Positions 1 through 11,873 of a stretch of DNA of 64,000 nucleotides are shown one piece after another. The DNA comes from Piromyces finnis (lineage: Eukaryota; Neocallimastigomycota; Neocallimastigomycetes; Neocallimastigales; Neocallimastigaceae). Position 1 is the stretch's first letter. Every line of letters starts with the position of its first letter. A program made the position numbers and the translations under genes. The notes under the pieces were generated by a model, which was not told where the DNA came from, ran no database searches, and saw nothing but the letters and a program-made list of their open reading frames with translations. The stretch is taken from contig MCFH01000049.1 in NCBI GenBank assembly GCA_002104945.1, positions 124,001 to 188,000 of the forward strand, read 5' to 3'.

Positions 1-321
1 TATTGTGATTTTAAAGAAAAGGCTTATCAAAAATATTATTTAAAGGTTTTTGTTGAATCAAAATCTGACCCACAAAATGTTTATCATAGAGGTTCTCATT
101 GTGTACCTTATCAATTTCAACACTATTTCAGAAGTTGGCAACAAGGAAAGGAATATGATGCTATTGTCAGAACTAATAGTATAATGACTATTAAATCTGA
201 TTTAACATTATATTATGTTAATTCTGACAATTACAACTATTTTGTTTTCAATTGTAATTATGAAAATACTCAAGGTGATGTTAAATTGAAATATACAAAG
301 GCTCACATTAAAAAATATTAA
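1..321 (+). CDS. 3' end of an unknown protein-coding gene (partial)
   Basis: Frame 1 is open from the first base of the window to a TAA at 319-321, giving the last 106 residues of a protein whose start lies outside. The segment is rich in Tyr, Asn and Phe, has three Cys (in YCDF, SHCVPY and FNCNY), and no obvious membrane segment. Its composition, with alternating polar and aromatic residues, fits a compact beta-rich extracellular or cytosolic domain, but I do not recognise the family. Codon use matches the other genes of the window. A 3' flank of pure A/T and a minisatellite follow directly. Confidence 0.6.
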   Translation, partial: YCDFKEKAYQKYYLKVFVESKSDPQNVYHRGSHCVPYQFQHYFRSWQQGKEYDAIVRTNSIMTIKSDLTLYYVNSDNYNYFVFNCNYENTQGDVKLKYTKAHIKKY

Positions 322-1392
322 AGTAAATTCTATTTTTTTTATATAAATAATTATAATAATAATAAAAAAGAAATAAAAAAAAATAAATAAATAAATAAAT
401 AAGTAAATAAATAAATAAGTAAATAAATAAGTAAATAAATAAATAAGTAAATAAATAAGTAAATAAATAAATAAGTAAATAAATAAGTAAATAAATAAAT
501 AAGTAAATAAATAAGTAAATAAATAAATAAGTAAATAAATAAATAAGTAAATAAATAAATAAGTAAATAAATAAATAAGTAAATAAATAAATAAGTAAAT
601 AAATAAGTAAATAAATAAATAAGTAAATAAATAAATAAGTAAATAAATAAGTAAATAAATAAATAAAAAGAAAATCTAAAATATCATTTCATAAATGAAT
701 AATAAATAAATGTTCATTTTAATAGATTAATAGAAATGTTTTTTTTATTTAAAATATTTTAAATTTATATAAATTATTTTACAATTCAAAACTCAAAAAT
801 GAAAATTCATAATGTCAACTATGCCAATAGTTATATTTTTGATGTTTAAAATATATAAAATGTATTGTAAATTCATTTTTATTCATTATTATTTTAAGAC
901 ATACTATCTTTATGCATAAATATGATAAAAACACTCCTTTTCTTCCTATTAAATAAAGTAGTAAAATTCTTAAAAAAAAAAAAGATTATTGTATTAAAGA
1001 TATATATAATATAGAAACTAATAAAATAAATAAATGTTTAAATACTCTATTTACAGCATTTAAAAAGGGAAATTAAATATTATATACATTCTATGCGTAT
1101 TCTAAATATTTTAATATTAAATAATTGTATAACAAAAGATAAAATAGTAGGTTCAAGGTATTTAAACAATAATTATACTCTTTTTTTTTATTTTATTATT
1201 ATTTTTTTTTTTAAATATATTTTGTGATATAGTATGGGTTTTATGAATAATTATATTAATTTCATAAAATAGGCACACATACATATATACATACATCTAT
1301 ACATATATGCATACATATATCTTTGGGTGGTTTTTAAGTTAAAAAAAAATTTGTATTGTTGCCTTTGAATTCATCTATTCTATTCTATAATT
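322..1392. other. Intergenic AT-rich DNA
   Basis: Between the partial gene and the 3' end of the mannosyltransferase. It holds the AAAT/AAGT minisatellite and otherwise A/T-rich sequence with no open frame longer than a few dozen codons. A short ATAC/CATA-rich stretch lies at about 1272-1320. Confidence 0.6.
365..666. repeat. AAAT/AAGT minisatellite
   Basis: About 300 bp made entirely of tetramers AAAT with AAGT inserted at intervals, so that units of 12 (AAATAAATAAGT) and 16 bases alternate. The G-bearing tetramer marks higher-order units of irregular order, which suggests slippage rather than strict unit duplication. Confidence 0.9.
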
Positions 1393-2819
1393 TTAATTTT
1401 GTATTCCATATAGTTTTTTTTGAAGTCTAAATAAATTTCTATTACATGTATCTCTTGCTTCATCAATGATTTCTGGACACTGACAATGTGGTGTAATTAA
1501 TGGATCATCGGGACAATAAGTCACCGGCCAATGGGTATATCCTATATTTTTAAAGAAATGTATTTTATCAGGTTCTAGAAATAAAGATGCCTTGAATAGT
1601 ATAAAAATAAGTAATAAAGGTCAATTGTGCGTAATAATACTAATATTGATAAAATTGTAATTTGATGAATAGGTTTATATATATATATATACAGTATTAT
1701 AATAATAAAATAAATAGTTACAGCTATTGAATGTATAGGGGCATCACCCCATCTTTCATAATAAATGCCACCTTTTTCATCTAAAAATTTGAAAAAAGTT
1801 TCATATTTTTCACTTCTAAAGAAACGCATATCGGCTATTTCAAAATTACTCCAAAAATGACATAAATTCCATGTTTTACCATTATCATGACTTAGGAAAT
1901 CAAGAGAATTTGGATTAGCAATGTATTGTGGATATTTTCTCATAAATTCTTTGACTGTTTCCCATAGATGAGGAACAGTAGATTTTAATTCTATTAATGA
2001 AATGACATATCCATATATTTTATTATTATCTCTCATAAACTTGAATGGATCTTCTTGTAATTTACAATGAAAGCCAACGCCTGGTTCTACTCTCCAATAA
2101 TAATCAAATGGTTTCAACATTGGATGATTATAGAAAAATCCTGATTCAAATCTTTTTTTTTTTTTTAAACATTAATAGCAATTAAGCAATTTATTATTTT
2201 TGAATTTATTGTTTTAAAAATATGGAATGAATTAGAAATTGGGTCATGTTATATAAATGAGGTATTGATTCAAAATGATAATTTAATTTATAATTGTTTT
2301 AATGTTTTAATAATAATAGTGATAATAAAAATCGTAATGAATATTTTTTTTTTTTTTACCAAAGTATAATTACCTGCACATATGACGATAACTAATACGA
2401 TCGTTAAATAAAACAAACTGTCCAGGAATTAAATTTTTTCCTACATCTTTTTTGGTAATGCCTTTTGGGAATGACCAATATTTTTTATCAATTAAACCAA
2501 AATGTGCTCTTGTTCTTACCGCTGAACTAATAGCTGTTTTAAAAGTTTCAGTAAATGGTACATCATTTAATAAAATATAGGGGTAATTATGAGGAAATGT
2601 ATCTTCTAATTCATGAATAGTTTTAATTAATTTTTCTTGATCTTTATTTTGACATAGAATAAAGATGCATGCTTTAATATCTGTTTCATTTTTATTATAA
2701 AGATAGCTGTAGTCTGCTTCCTTTGAGTTTTTATAAAACTTTTTAAATAAAAAACGACATAATATAAATATTGATATGAAATTAATAACTTTTAACAATA
2801 CTCTTTTATATTTTCTCAT
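1393..2819 (-). CDS. GT15 (KRE2/MNT1-type) alpha-1,2-mannosyltransferase, 3 exons
   Basis: Exons on the minus strand are 2819-2374, 2151-1722 and 1590-1393. Introns are GT-AG (222 and 131 nt), and the phases join exactly into 357 codons plus a product stop (357 aa). The product has the type II layout of Golgi mannosyltransferases: a short basic N-terminus (MRKYKR), one hydrophobic anchor at about residues 9-27, a short stem, then the catalytic domain. GT15 signatures are clear: YRHMCRF, YYWRVEPGV, YGYVISL, LWETVKEFM, CHFWSNFEI, GGIYYERWGDAPIHSIA and a C-terminal IGYTHWP...CP segment. In this family the EPxV glutamate and the GDAPxHS histidine lie in the donor/metal site. It is expected to add mannose to O- and N-glycans of secreted and wall proteins in the Golgi. 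At 357 residues it is slightly shorter than yeast Kre2 because the stem is short. The exon 1/2 junction splits the Arg codon inside MCRF. Confidence 0.9.
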
Positions 2820-3638
2820 CTTGGTAAAATTGACTTAATATAGAATATTTGGTAGGATAAACAATCAAATATAATTTGCCTTTTTTTTTTTATATTTAAT
2901 GTTATAATAATCAAGTTTGTAATAATTACTATAAATAGAGATAATAAGTAAATTTAATAATTGATTAATTTATGGTAATTATAAAATGTGATTTATATAT
3001 ATAAAATGCATTTCAATTGTTTTTATTATTATTATTATTTAAGAAATTAATGATATATATATATTAATAAATACATATATTGATATTATTATTTAAAAAG
3101 TTATTAATTAATACTATTTGAGTGTATTATAATTACGTCATTCTATTTGAAATTTAAATAAAATGTAAATTGGTTTAAAGGTTTAAATCTAGTCAATTGT
3201 CACAGGATTAAATTAATTTTTCTTTTTTATTTAAATTAAAATTTAATTTATTATTAAAAAATAAATAATAAAAAATCTTCCCTTATTTTTTTTAACTTTT
3301 TAAAAAATGGATTCTCCATATAAAGTTTTATTCTTTATATATTTTTATGGTTAATGAATTATATAAATTAGAAATTATACCATTTTTTATATATCCATTT
3401 TTTGTTTATTTTATAAAATAAGTTTAATAAATATTATATATATACTCATAACAGTTCATAATTTTTTTTTTTTATTTATTTTTAACTTTTATTTAAATGT
3501 GTAAATGATATTTTATATATAAAATTTATAAAATGTAATAATAATAAAAAAAAAACTAATGCTTAATTCTTAATAGGAATAGATATGAAATATAAAGAAT
3601 TAAAAATAAATGCATGAAAAAAAATATATAGAACTAAT
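2820..3638. other. Intergenic AT-rich DNA
   Basis: Spacer between the mannosyltransferase start and the 3' end of the receptor gene, both on the minus strand, so it should contain the mannosyltransferase promoter. Only A/T-rich sequence with short poly-T runs is seen. Confidence 0.5.
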
Positions 3639-6600
3639 TTAAAAATTTTCAACTTTTTGGTCTAATAAACTTATTTTTGAACCAACATTAACAAAAATTA
3701 ATTTCCTATCGATGATTTCAAAGAAAGAAGAATAAATTCTATAAAAATCAATAGATTTACGTATTAATTGAAGAAATTCTTGACGTTGAATACTCAATCC
3801 ACATCCACAACATGTTGAATTATGTTTTCGACAAGGTATGTGGACTTTTAATATGAAATACTTTGAAGGATCATTTGCTTCTTTTTTGAAAACATAGTAA
3901 ATTTTATCCCATGAAAATATTATAAAAACTAAAAAATAACATATAATATTTGTTAGAGTATCAAAGAAAACTCTTAGGTATCTTTGGTTTTGTAATAGAG
4001 AATAACTTATAACCTAAATTGTATAAAATGTATATATATATATATATATATATAAATTAATATTTGAAAATTTTATTTTATATGTTTATATATTTTTATA
4101 TAAAATAATAGAAAATGCAAACTAGAATAAAATTATACGGAAATAATAGTTACATTAATTAAAGGTCCAAGTAAAATGCAAATAATTATTGAAGCTGTTA
4201 CGTATCTCGTACATTTAAATATATTTTCATAGTAATTCAATTTACTTCCTTCAATAAGGATGACGCCCATGATAATAATTTCGGCCAAATTAATGAATAA
4301 ATCGTAATTTTCTAATTCACATTTATAGAACCAGTGACCATTGGAACCTTGTACTATATTTAAATTATCTTTCATATTCACATTATAGGTAGTTTTGTAA
4401 ATCAAAGTTGTAATAATACAAATGAATACAATTAAACTAGTATATACAAAAATCATCTCAAAAAAAAGAGAATTAATTCTTTTTATTTTCTTTATTTCTT
4501 TTTCATTTTTGATGGAAATTGCTTCATTACTTCCTTTTCCTTTCACTTTTTTTAAATATCCTTTAATATTCATAGGAAGATAATATTCTGAATCTTTATC
4601 AATATTTTTATGTTTTTTATTTTCTCTATTTTTAGATTTGGTTGCTTCTTCTGTATTAAATATTGATATATCGTCCAGTGAAGAAGAAGTATATAGATAT
4701 CCTTTGTTATTTTCAATGATGTATGGATTACCCAATTCATAATTTATAGTATTGATGATATAAAATATCAATAAAAATAGCACAATCCCAGTATGTCTTA
4801 AAATAAAATTTAATGAACATCCTAAATAATCAGAATAAGTTGAAAATAAATTGCTGATAAAATATATAATTAATCCAAATGAAATGATGAGTGTTTTCAA
4901 ATAATCGGTATCTAATATGATACTTTGGTTTCTATTAATAATAATAAAAATGTCGTATATTATAATAATGGATATAATCGGGAATATTGTTATTTTACAA
5001 AAATTTTTAATGAAACTTTTATTATAAAAAAAAGAAAAGATTATAAAATAATTTTAGTATATTAATTATTTATTGATAATGTATTTTTTTTAAAACAAAA
5101 TGAATAAAAAAAATGAATATATAAAAAGAAATATTTAAAAGGATATACGTATATACGCATATTAATAATAAAGTTTTTTTTTTACCTATAATCAACAAAT
5201 ATTTTTATATTGCAATGGTCTCCTTTTAAACCTGGTAAACATTGACAGATATTACTTTCAATATTATTTATTTTTTCATTATATCCTGCAATACATACAG
5301 CTGCATTTGGTACTGGACAATCATCTCGGCATATTGGATCGACACAATATAAAATATCTTTACTATCATACATTTTTATTTGATTATCCCAACAATCATT
5401 AACTACAATTTCAATATCATCAAATTTAAGTTGAATATCCTCATTATAATTATCAATGATGACTTTTAATTTATAATTATTTGGTGTGGCATATATTACA
5501 AATTTATTTAGTTCACATATACCTATTTATTAAAAAACATTCATTTATATCAAAATAGCCGCCGTAATAATAACAACAACATTAATAATAAGTATATAAT
5601 ATAGAAATAGAGAAAAAAAATTAATATATTTATATAGTTTTTTTTCAAATGCATAGAGAGTAGCAACAACAATAACAATAATAACAACAACAATAATAAT
5701 AATAATATATATATATATTATTATGAATCAAATTTATTACTAACCTTTACTAAAGGAACCTATATTTCCTATTAAATTATAATCCAACTTTATATTTCTA
5801 GCATAATCATCCATGGTTGAGTTCTCTTCTTCAAGAACAACTCTTAGCGTTATGGAAGAATAATATTTTGTGATATCTTCTATAATATTATCAAATTCAT
5901 CATAAAGTACAAATGTCAATGGTAAATGTTTGCCAGATGTGATATTTTTATTCGTAATTGTTGAATTCAATTTTATGTATGATGGTTTGGACGAATAATC
6001 ATTTATATAGGAATTTACAGTATTATTTGTAAAAGCCATATTCTTGATACTATTTGTCTCATTTTGAGATATATTGGAAATAAACATTCCACCTCCCATA
6101 ATTCCTGCTTTATTTAATGTGACTTCACTTTCTGATATATCTAAAAAATGTAATAAATCATAATCTGAATAGATGGCACCTCCAAAATTTTCTGCAGAAT
6201 TTTTTAAAAATTGATTTCCTTTGATGGTAACGGAATTCATAGCATCTTTATTATTTAAATATCTTTCACCTATATAAATGGCACCTCCATTAATTGCTGA
6301 ATTTTTTATAAAAGTATTAGAGGTTAAATCGAGCTCTATATTTGTTATATTACTGATACATCTGATTGATCGTATTAGAAAAAATAAAAAATAAAAATTA
6401 AAATATTAAATAATAATAATAGATTTTATATTACTTTTTTTGTTAAAGAAAAAAAATACATACAATACTCCACCATCACTTTTACTATAATTATCATTAA
6501 ATATTGAATCCGATATTTTTAAATTGATATCATGACTCAATTTTATACCTCCACAATCCAGTTTATTATTATTTATGTTGTTGGTAAATTCTAAATTTGA

Positions 6601-9016
6601 TAGTATTACTTTGTTCTTATATGTTTAATAAATAAAAAAAGGATTTAATAAAATCTTGGTATTTTTTTTTTTTTAAAATAAAGTTTAAATTTTTATAATA
6701 TTTTATTTAATATATTACTTTTATAGAAGAATAATTTATTAAAGAGCCATATGATGTTATATTAGTGATAACTGAATTTTCTATTATCACCTCACTAGAT
6801 TGACCTTTAATTTTAATTAACGAACCATTTAATTTCATATTTTTAGCATTCAAATTATTTATCGTTAATTTTCTTTTTTCTTCTCCAGAATCAAATGACA
6901 AAAAAGAGGAATCACCATCATCTCCATAACACGATATATTTTCACTTTCTAAATTATTTATAAACACATCCTTGTATATAAAATTTAAAAGTGCATTGGA
7001 ATTGGTATTGATATTGGATAGTTTAATATTGGTTAATTTATATGAAGAGTCTTCATAAAAGAGACTTCCTAATAAACTTTTTTTTTTCATTTTTCAATTA
7101 CGTATATATATATTTTTAAAATATATTTATTTATAGAAATAAATATTATAGTTATATTTTAATTATATACAATATATATAATATACAAAATATATTATAA
7201 AGTAAATAAGTTATTGGGATAGTTTAAATTATATACTATTTTTCTCTCTTTTTACCTTAAATCCCTAAATTCAGTATTTGTAATAATAAAATAGGAAAAT
7301 GCTGAATCTGAAATCGCAGGTATTGAATTTTTTAATGTAATATTTTTAAATGTTGTATTTGAAATGGTATATCCACAATAGTTTCCATGAAAAATATTAC
7401 TAGTTTCTTTTTGTAATATGGGATATAACAATGATAATAAAGTTTGAAACCAATATTTAAAATAATATTTATTTTATATTTTAATTAAACCAAAAAAAAT
7501 AAAATAGAAAAAAAAATATTATTATGATTAATAATTTAGAAATGATATATTCACCTGAAAAAACTGAATTATTAACATTAATTGCCATTAGATTATTACA
7601 TGTTTTAATATATATTAAATATCCAAAATTTGAATGGCAATTAGAAAAAGTGGTATTTTCAATGCTACAAATAAAAATAATTTTAATATTAAATTTAGTA
7701 TATATATATAATTTTTTTACTTTTCTAAAAAAAGTATTATAGTTTATTATTAAAGAACACTATATTTTATATATAATATAATGTTTTAAAAAAAAACAAA
7801 TTACTATTTAATATGTACTCTAATTTTAAATTGATTCCTTCTATTAATGGAAAAGTACTTTTAATATTAATATCTTCAAAAACTGTATTTTTAATATTAA
7901 CATAATCATATCCACTTTGAGCATAGAATGTACTATCAATAGTACTATTATTCATTGTATTTTCAGTATATTTTTCAATTTTAGTAAAATAACCTTTAAT
8001 ATTAAATAAATAAATATATATATGTGTTTGTATATATGTTATTTTGCTTGTTAGTTATTGATAAGTAACTGTATATTGATAAATTATATCAATAGAAATA
8101 GCAGTTTAATAATAAACTAAAATATTTTACATTTATTGTAAAAAAGCCGTGAATTGTAAGAAAAAAATAATCCTTTATTATTATAAAAAAAACATTCGTT
8201 GAAGGCAGCAGATGAACACTCATAATTTACTCCTGAAGATTCATTTTTATGATATGTATGAACCAATTTTACTGTATTATCACTTTTTTTTTTTAATATG
8301 ATTTGAGTTTAATTTAATAATAGGTAAAAAGTATTATTTTTTAAAATAATAAAAAATTATTAATAATGTTATATGAATAAACATATATATTTTTTAAAAA
8401 ATTTTTCTTTTAATAATAATAACAATAAAAAAAAATATTTTTTTTTTAATTACTAGAAATATGTATTATTAAATACTATAGAGGTAGAGTTATCCGAACG
8501 AGATGATTTATTGCATTTTAATTCAGTTCTAAAAATAGTACCATGATTATGATGAAAAGTACAATTATTAACGACAAAATTAAAATTATCAAAATCTGCT
8601 GAAACTAAAAATAAATTAGTTCCGTATCTTGGTTCATTTTCTTTTAATAAATTAATAAAGGTAATGTTTTCAATGGTTACTGTTTCTCCCTTATTTTGAG
8701 TGAATTTAACATTAAAAATTCCTTTAAAATTATTTTTGTAATCAAATACTGTTTCATTACCAGTACCAATTAATTTAACATTAGTTAATGCTGGAAATTC
8801 GATAGTAAAAGGTAATTCTGTCATATCATAATAATCTTCAACAAAATTTAGGATTAACTCTTTGTCATTTTGATGATTAGTGATTATTTCGTTAAGACTT
8901 GTAAAGGTATTATCATTATTTCGTATTAGTATTTCTTTTCCTTTAACGTTTAACGTATTAATGATTATAACAAAATAGATATTAATTATAAAAAATAATA
9001 GCTTTGTTTGATTCAT
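3639..9016 (-). CDS. Beta-helix/EGF ectodomain fused to a class C-like 7TM receptor, 11 exons, 1288 aa
   Basis: Exons (minus): 9016-8454, 8282-8131, 7993-7819, 7664-7555, 7406-7256, 7076-6719, 6615-6464, 6361-5745, 5522-5186, 5015-4139, 4013-3639. All ten introns (102-222 nt) are GT-AG and all phases fit, giving 1288 codons and TAA. The start is the ATG before a hydrophobic signal peptide ending near NVKGKE. Residues about 30-810 are an Asn-rich, N-glycosylation-rich repeat region with Pmp-like GGAIY/GGA and FxxN motifs (NGGAIYIG, FGGAIYSD, GGGMFIS), as in parallel beta-helix adhesins. An EGF-like Cys cluster (CxxxxxC...CxCLPGLKGDHC) sits at about 815-868. Seven hydrophobic helices follow, with the class C GPCR landmarks LGCSLNFILRHTG (helix 3 Cys) and a loop Cys in WFYKCELE. 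The tail is about 90 residues with a CCGCG cluster. It probably senses or binds an external ligand and signals through a G protein. Similar chimeras are common in gut fungi; the ligand is unknown. Confidence 0.82.
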
Positions 9017-9810
9017 TTTATTTTAATACATTTTGCATTTTATTAATATAATTCCATTCATTTTAAAAAAAGTATAATTAATTCTGTATGAACTATTCAA
9101 ATTCTTATAATAATAATAAAAAAAAAAGATATATATATATATATTTTCTAAAATTACTATAATAATTATAAATTCAATATATTAAATAAAATGACTATTA
9201 AAAAAAGTATTTATAAACTATATATATATTTTCTATTCTTCTATTTATTTTTATTTCTACCTTTATTACTACTTCTACTTACTATTATTATAATTATAAT
9301 TATTTAATTTTGTTTGTTTTTTACTTTAATTTTATTTGGGTCTAAATTTTAATTATTATTTTTTATAAATCAAATATGATTATTAAAAATTAATAAGTTA
9401 AATTTTTTTTGAACCTTAACTTTTCTTTCATAATTAATTATTAAACCTTTAATTAAAAAGAATTATAAAGTATCAATAGCATAAAAGGTTATTGTAATCT
9501 TATATTAATATTTTGAAATAGAAGCATGAAAATTCATGACAACCTTTCATTTAAATTGTAAATATTCGAGGTATTAAATATTTTATTTTATTATAAAATA
9601 AATGCAATGATTTTTTTTTGTTTTACTGACCTTCTTTTTATTTTTGTTTCTGAAATAATAAAAATAAGTATTTATTCTTTTCTTTTTTTTTTTATTTTTA
9701 TTTTTTATTTTTTAAATAATATTCCACAGGAAGTTTAAATTGGAATGTCAAAAAAGGTTAAACTTCACAAATTTTTTTTTGGTACCTTTGAAAACCAATA
9801 CTAATACTAA

Positions 9811-9854
<44 letters not shown>

Positions 9855-10679
9855 ATACAAATACTAATACTAATACTAATACTAATACTAATACTAATAC
9901 TAATACTAATACTAATACTAATACTAATACTAATACTAATACTAATACTAATACTAATACTAATACTAATACTAATAAGACACAATAAAAATATCAGAAA
10001 TAACAATTTATACAAGTTTGAATATATATATAATTAATGATAAAGTATTGTTTTCATATCACTCTATATTTTCTTGATTAATAACAATATTCATAGTTTA
10101 ATCATCATTTTTATTAAAAATAAATGAAAATCATTTTCTACACAAGTATAGAATACTTTATATAATTTTTCTTTTCAAAGTTTATTCGTTTTTTATTATT
10201 TTATTTTTTATCATATTTGTGTGGATTTTATATTAAAATAAAATCTATTTTAATATGTTATTTAGGATTGATAGATAGATACATATATTATTATTATTGT
10301 TATTACATATATATATATTTAATTTTTTCTTTTTTCTTTTTTTTTTGATTTTGTTTAAAGTAATTGTTATTGAAAATATTTAATAAATAATATAAAATTA
10401 TATACTTTTATATATAATGCATTGACCTTACACATATATATAATATATATTTTATAATAAATATTAATAGTATTAATAATAAAAAATAAAAAAAGTATAT
10501 CCTATTTTTTTTTTTTTCATACAAAAGCGATTTAATTTTGAATTGTTATGAATTGAAAATAAATAATATAGGAATGTCAGTTAAGAAAAATGGATAAATA
10601 TATACATGGAAATATACGTACATATTTATTTGATAGATTATAATAATGATTCCATTCAATATATGAATTGAGAAAATAT
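9017..10679. other. Intergenic AT-rich DNA with a microsatellite
   Basis: Upstream region of the receptor gene. The only notable structure is the ACT/ACTAAT microsatellite at 9796-9976. The long frames that cross it on both strands (Thr-Asn and Ser-Ile repeats) come from the repeat and are not genes. Confidence 0.6.
9796..9976. repeat. (ACT)n / (ACTAAT)n compound microsatellite
   Basis: A run of ACTAAT units is interrupted by about 12 pure ACT triplets near 9816-9852, then continues as about 20 ACTAAT hexamers. The length is a multiple of three, so several frames on both strands stay open through it. This explains the spurious Thr/Asn and Ser/Ile frames here. Confidence 0.9.
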
Positions 10680-11303
10680 TTAATTTAAAAAGAAACTACA
10701 CTTTCCATTTGACTTTTCCTTGGCCATAACCTTCTTATTAATAAGATTTATGATAATAAGAGTTAAAAACGTTTTATCGATTTTTGGGGCAATTTTAATT
10801 AAATAATCAAATTTAGTATAGTCACATTTTTCTGCTTTACATATTAATATATCATCTCCATTTTTTTTATTTCCATAGTAAATTTCAACTTTATTATCAT
10901 TTTCATATATATTAAAGTTTTCTGTACGTTTCTTCATTTTATTGTAATAGGCAATGGTATAGTTATTATCGGTTGCTAAAAATCCTTTTTTAAGGCTAAC
11001 AATAAATTTATCAATTTTTTTACTATGAATTACCAATTTCTTACGGTCATTACCTTGTGAATTCATTGTCATCTTAAATAATGAATGATGTTTAATATCT
11101 GAAAGACAAGTAATATCTTTCAAAATATTCATTTTAAATTTGTACAATTTTCTATCACTCATATCTTTTAAAGAATATTTCATATTTGCTAAATGATAAC
11201 CTTCATATTTAAAAAGGAATCTTTCTGGTAATGAAATACTTTTATTCATAACTGAAATGTCATGTCCTGGATTTTCCAAAACTGAATTTGAATAAGATAT
11301 CAT
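10680..11303 (-). CDS. LURP-one-related / tubby-C-like protein
   Basis: Single-exon frame of 207 residues, from ATG at 11303 to TAA at 10680. There is no signal peptide or membrane anchor. The pattern of short strands, with FLFKYEGYHLANMKYSLKD near residue 29 and the final IAPKIDKTFLTLIIINLI helix, fits the LOR / tubby C-terminal-like barrel: twelve strands around a central hydrophobic C-terminal helix. Length is typical of that fold (about 200 residues). In plants and fungi such proteins are proposed to bind lipids or to be scramblase-like, but no catalytic role is assured. After the helix comes a short basic tail ending KCSFFLN. The family call rests on overall pattern, not on an exact motif. 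Confidence 0.6.
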   Translation of the reverse strand: MISYSNSVLENPGHDISVMNKSISLPERFLFKYEGYHLANMKYSLKDMSDRKLYKFKMNILKDITCLSDIKHHSLFKMTMNSQGNDRKKLVIHSKKIDKFIVSLKKGFLATDNNYTIAYYNKMKKRTENFNIYENDNKVEIYYGNKKNGDDILICKAEKCDYTKFDYLIKIAPKIDKTFLTLIIINLINKKVMAKEKSNGKCSFFLN

Positions 11304-11873
11304 TTTTGTAATGAAAAAAAAGTGTTTTTTTTTTATTTATTAAGATTTATTATAACAATTAGATAAATACTGAATTATAAAAAAAAAAGAGTGTGTGATG
11401 TATTTTAAATTTCTTTTTTTTTTTTAACTTTTATTGTTTTTTTAAAGGTTCGTTTTTTTTTTTATTATTTTTTAAAGAAATCAATTTTTGGTAAAAAATT
11501 TATCATTTTATACTTTCAAAATTTAATGTATTAAATGATGTAATGTAATGTATTAATACTGTATTTAATCAAAAAGTTTTTTTCTTTTTAAATAACATTG
11601 GGAAAAGAAAATTTTGTTTTAATACTATAAAGTTTTATTTATTTTCATCTTTGAATGGATACATTATTCTCCATAATCGATAGATCAATAATTAATGGAT
11701 GAATAATTATAATAATAATCTTTTCAAATCAATTATTATTCAATATTTATATATACAAAATAACGTTTTTTATTTTATTATATTTTTTTATTTAATAATT
11801 ATATATATACAATTTTAACAATGATTAATTTCTATAACTTTTGTATTTCAATAAATATTTCTAATAACTATAA
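11304..11873. other. Intergenic AT-rich DNA
   Basis: Spacer between the LOR gene start and the end of the first 5'-nucleotidase gene. Poly-T runs and A/T-rich sequence only; no supported gene. Confidence 0.5.

Noticed and set aside
7524-7742. Plus-strand frame of 72 codons
   Set aside because: It overlaps an exon and two introns of the well-supported minus-strand receptor gene and has no coding features.
9740-10015. Thr-Asn frame on plus and Ser-Ile frame on minus
   Set aside because: Both are products of the ACT/ACTAAT microsatellite; no non-repeat coding sequence supports them.
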